Assembly: GCF_002257705.1 (NCBI RefSeq)
Contig: NZ_LSLK01000110.1
Location: 36,718-100,717 of the forward strand
Length of the DNA stretch: 64,000 nucleotides
Source: Sporomusa silvacetica DSM 10669
Lineage (GTDB): Bacteria > Bacillota > Negativicutes > Sporomusales > Sporomusaceae
Reading direction: 5' to 3'
Position 1 is the stretch's first letter, and every line of letters starts with the position of its first letter. The notes beneath the pieces were generated by a model. It worked only from the letters and a program-made list of their open reading frames with translations. It had not been told where the DNA came from and searched no databases. Made by a program: the position numbers and the translations under genes. Of this stretch, positions 61,508 through 64,000 are shown one piece after another.

Positions 61508-61542
61508 AGTTATCTAGTCAACCAAGTTAAACCTTTTTTTAT

Positions 61543-61571
61543 ATATTAAACCAAATAATTTTCATTGTCAA
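61543..61571 (-). promoter_or_regulatory. promoter just ahead of a terminator
   Basis: TTGACA (61571-61566), 17 bp, TAATAT (61548-61543). Transcription would begin near 61536 and meet the terminator about 65 nt later, so the leader is either an attenuator or a short RNA. Confidence 0.7.
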
Positions 61572-61595
61572 GCTACTTTAGACGATGTTAGGTTA

Positions 61596-63317
61596 TTAGT
61601 GATCAAAATGGAATTGTACATGACAATGTCCATTACTCATTTTCGATTTCATTTTATCGGCGTACTTTCTCATAAGAAAACCGGACAGCCTGATAAATGC
61701 GGACTCATCTTCCATTAGTTCAGTTTCTGTAGGACGTACCACAGGAAAATCCATCAATATTCCATCATAATATATATCTACATCAAGATTAAACTCCTCA
61801 AAACTGACGTCCACTTTTATTTTTCCATTAGCTAGGCCAAGTTCGGTAGCTGACTCGACAAATTCATTGATCGCGAATGCAGCCCGTTTGATGATTTCGC
61901 TTCGCGCGCCCCAAGTTTCCCCGCTAATTTCCATAAAATCAAACACAGTGCTGGAAGACGTAGTGCCCGGTTCCAATTCCAGAATTCGGTGCTTATCAAT
62001 ACCAATTCGAAAAATTAAACTTAGGAAAATTGCCATAATTGAAGCCATGGCCATACTCGTCTTGAACAAAGGCTGTAACCATTCCGGCAAAGTCATGTAA
62101 AAATCAGGAATAATTTCGATCGCCATACCGAAGGCAAAGGACAAACCGATAACAAATATTTTTCTGGCATCCAGCATCCGTGAAGAACATATTTGCATTC
62201 CAGTCGGTAGCACAAAACTGATCTCGATTAGCAAAATGACGCCCATTACTGGCTTGGGCATAATAGCAAATAATGCTGCAATTTTGGGTAAAAAGGCAAG
62301 CAAGATGAACATCGTGCCTACTCCGTAGGAGATACGCCGACTGGTGGCTCCGGTAGCTACAGACAATCCGACACTGCCAGAGCTGGTGGTTTGACCCATA
62401 GTACCTAAAAGCCCGCTTATTATCGAACTACATCCCTCCGAAAAGAGCCCCTTACTCACTGTATGAATATCCATCCGTTGCCAATTAGCATCGTTAACTT
62501 TTTGACAAGTAGAAATATTAGCGATAGTTTTGATGCTGGAACAAAATGCGGCTACCAAAAATGGAGCCAGCAAAGAGGTATCGAATGACCAGCCGACGTG
62601 GCCCATGTCCGGGAAGGCGAAAAACGGAGCTTCGGCAAATTTGGTTAGATGGACTTCAGTAAGAACTCCTGTGTAATACGAAATCACATAACCAACAAAA
62701 ATTCCGCCGAGGATAGAATACTCACGCATTCTGGCCGTACCCCACACATGCATTATGATGATTACAGCCAGTGTCAGACAGGATATCCAAACTGTGGCGG
62801 CAGTGCTTACTCCCTCGTTTCTATCCAGGCCGACAAAACTCGGAATACTGTAATTGATAAAAGAAACAGCCATCATTGTAACAATCAGGCCCGTAATTTC
62901 CACCGGAAACAGAACACGCATTTTATGTAACACCCGACTCATCAATATCTGAGATAGACCAGCTACTATGGTCATACCAAACATCAGTGGAAAACCGCCG
63001 GCCTTCACCGCCATTACAGAAGCAGGAAAGTAAGGCGCACCAGTTTCCTGTGCACAAAAATATCCGGAACCAAGCGGCCCCTTATGGCATGCCTGCATCA
63101 GTGTGCCGATTCCCATTGCAACCATCATCAGGCTGACAACGCTTTGCGCCAATTCGGTTGTACCTCCAATAGCCGAAACAATGAGCACCGGGAATATTAA
63201 ATCAACCGACAGCATAATAAGTTGCTGTAAGACCAAAGGAATAAATGATCTTAATGGCATACTATCTTCTACTCCATAAGCTAGATTTGCTGGTTTTTTG
63301 GGCTTGTCTTCCGGCAA
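61596..63317 (-). CDS. NCS2 (xanthine/uracil-type) permease with C-terminal ATPase-like extension
   Basis: A 573-aa protein. Residues about 15-450 form the NCS2 transporter (QQLIMLSVDLIFPVL, GTLMQACHKGPLGSGYFC, the QTTSSGSVGLSVATGATSR signature segment near 312-330). Family members import xanthine, uracil or ascorbate. Residues about 465-573 are a soluble extension: AFAINEFVESATELG looks like the N box of GHKL ATPases, followed by beta strands (VDVSFEEFNLDVDIYYDG). The start is unclear: AAGAGGAG lies before TTG 63317, and other TTG/GTG codons lie upstream to 63353. Confidence 0.82.
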   Translation of the reverse strand: MPEDKPKKPANLAYGVEDSMPLRSFIPLVLQQLIMLSVDLIFPVLIVSAIGGTTELAQSVVSLMMVAMGIGTLMQACHKGPLGSGYFCAQETGAPYFPASVMAVKAGGFPLMFGMTIVAGLSQILMSRVLHKMRVLFPVEITGLIVTMMAVSFINYSIPSFVGLDRNEGVSTAATVWISCLTLAVIIIMHVWGTARMREYSILGGIFVGYVISYYTGVLTEVHLTKFAEAPFFAFPDMGHVGWSFDTSLLAPFLVAAFCSSIKTIANISTCQKVNDANWQRMDIHTVSKGLFSEGCSSIISGLLGTMGQTTSSGSVGLSVATGATSRRISYGVGTMFILLAFLPKIAALFAIMPKPVMGVILLIEISFVLPTGMQICSSRMLDARKIFVIGLSFAFGMAIEIIPDFYMTLPEWLQPLFKTSMAMASIMAIFLSLIFRIGIDKHRILELEPGTTSSSTVFDFMEISGETWGARSEIIKRAAFAINEFVESATELGLANGKIKVDVSFEEFNLDVDIYYDGILMDFPVVRPTETELMEDESAFIRLSGFLMRKYADKMKSKMSNGHCHVQFHFDH

Positions 63318-63622
63318 TATGTCCACACTCCTCTTCAAATAAAGATAATACAAATAAAACTAAATAAATAAGTCTATACCTTATTTTAAGTGTCAAAAAG
63401 GGGCAGAGTTATTGACATTTTTTCTTTTTCCCTTGCCTACTTCATTCTTCAGTCCATCTTACTCGAATCCCAATTTATGGCAACAACTCTATCCCCTAGA
63501 CATTTCTAGACACTTCTTATGGAAATTCCACAAAGCCATAATAAATCCTTTTCCTGGCTATTACCTAATTATCTGGAATGCCATTTTTACCACCAATGGC
63601 ACAATGAAAGTAAAAGATGGAA

Positions 63623-63669
63623 GCCTTAGTCGTTCAATCCAGGAAAAGCTATACTTTCCATCTGGATAA
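63623..63669. repeat. 47-bp dispersed repeat, copy 2
   Basis: Copy of 33861-33907, about 90% identical, same orientation. Apart from this and the TPP riboswitch, the 63354-63878 stretch shows no convincing gene. Confidence 0.75.
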
Positions 63670-63751
63670 ATAAGGAACAAAAGTTACAAAACTTATAAAT
63701 TACTTGTCGTGTGAATAAAACAGTGTTATCATGGAATAAAATACCAAATAT

Positions 63752-63834
63752 GCTAGGGGTGCCTACGGGCTGAGAGATGAAATCAATATTTCATTAACCC
63801 TTAACCTGATCTGGGTAATACCAGCGTAGGGAAG
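63752..63834 (+). ncRNA. TPP riboswitch
   Basis: Conserved THI-element blocks in order: GCTAGGGGTGCC, GGGCTGAGAGATGAAAT, ACCCTTAACCTGATCTGGGT and AATACCAGCGTAGGGA. It senses thiamine pyrophosphate and normally precedes thiamine genes or transporters. No thi gene follows; an IS3-type end begins about 45 bp later. Confidence 0.96.
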
Positions 63835-63878
63835 CGACTTGCAGTAACAGGGAAAAGCCGCAGTCCTACAAAGTGATA

Positions 63879-64000
63879 TGCTACCCCCAGATAGGACAGT
63901 GAAAAAACACTGAAATATCTGGGGGTAAAATTATGCCACAAAAAGGGAAATTGCCGGCAGAAGAAAAATTGCGGATTGTAGAAATGTATCTTGCCGGAAA
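63879..64000 (+). mobile_element. left end of an IS3-family (IS150-like) element, cut by the window edge
   Basis: The end TGCTACCCCCAGATAGGACA fits IS3-family terminal repeats (ending with GGACA). Right after it TACCCCCAGATA (63882-63893) pairs with TATCTGGGGGTA (63916-63927), plus CAGTG/CACTG inside, giving a long hairpin that hides the ribosome site GGGGGT. The target duplication and right end are outside the window. Confidence 0.65.
63933..64000 (+). CDS. IS3-family transposase OrfA, N-terminus only
   Basis: The frame starts at ATG 63933 with GGGGG just upstream and reads MPQKGKLPAEEKLRIVEMYL before the window ends. This is the usual start of the helix-turn-helix OrfA of IS150-type elements (a basic start, then EEKLxIVxxYLxG). 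Only 22 codons are visible, so activity cannot be judged. Confidence 0.7.
   Translation, partial: MPQKGKLPAEEKLRIVEMYLAG

Noticed and set aside
63412..63669. 85-codon plus-strand frame
   Set aside because: There is no ribosome site, the composition is unlike protein here, and its end is the dispersed repeat.
1..64000. CRISPR array, prophage or rRNA operon
   Set aside because: I saw no regularly spaced repeats, phage structural genes or rRNA sequence anywhere in the window.

Overview
ORGANISM. The window looks like a spore-forming, outer-membrane-bearing Firmicute of the Negativicutes (Sporomusa/Pelosinus-like; inference). An SLH-domain porin ending in aromatic F (24547-25851) implies a diderm envelope. 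A SpoVA operon of the 2Duf type (2237-5402) implies endospores. lexA with a divergent yneA-like gene, an M-box and a TPP riboswitch are Firmicute traits. Molybdoenzymes, ferredoxins, a UroD-type methyltransferase-like protein and a CoA-disulfide-reductase fusion indicate anaerobic life.

LAYOUT. 0-2 kb: a UgtP/MGDG-type glycosyltransferase and a zinc phospholipase C-like protein. 2.2-5.4 kb: DUF1657 - 2Duf - spoVAC - spoVAD - spoVAE - DUF1657. 5.6-10 kb (minus): an unannotated 56-aa ORF beside a perfect operator-like palindrome, a Mop-type aldehyde oxidoreductase and a MoeA-like protein. 11.2-19 kb (minus): an eight-gene respiratory cluster, reductase A/B/C, TorD chaperone, NapG- and NapH-like proteins, a polyferredoxin and TatA. 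19.8-25.9 kb (minus): OYE-type flavoenzyme, UroD-family protein, MFS carrier, SLH porin. 26.4-28.4 kb: a sigma-54 activator. 28.8-32.5 kb: arginase, CoaC-like flavoprotein, lexA/yneA, TetR. 32.6-41 kb: a cytoplasmic DUF1858/solute-binding fusion, a degenerate integrase-like gene, THEP1 NTPase, and a ferric/phosphonate-type ABC cassette with a PHP protein. 41-45.8 kb (minus): tRNA-Glu(CTC), gltX, and an M-box-controlled MgtE-like sensor plus atypical Nramp. 46-49 kb: signalling and membrane genes with decayed fragments. 49.7-56 kb: a four-domain persulfide reductase with ArsR, then a TetR-controlled EmrAB pump. 56-63.3 kb (minus): DMT exporter, enolase-superfamily enzyme with SsuABC-like transporter, and an NCS2 permease with a C-terminal extension. 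The right end has a TPP riboswitch followed about 45 bp later by the start of an IS3-type element.

HOW IT WORKS TOGETHER. The main finding is a duplicated upstream region of about 300 bp (19153-19449 and 25941-26246). Each copy holds a clear -24/-12 (sigma-54) promoter reading leftward, one into the Mo-reductase operon and one into the porin-MFS-methyltransferase genes. A sigma-54 activator gene lies immediately divergent to the second copy. Together these suggest one regulon that brings a substrate through the outer and inner membranes, processes it and respires it. The substrate cannot be read from the sequence. Other good leads are the M-box/MgtE-N/Nramp magnesium module, the integrase-like gene that has lost catalytic residues, the DUF1858-solute-binding fusion without a signal peptide, and several paired hairpins or repeats.
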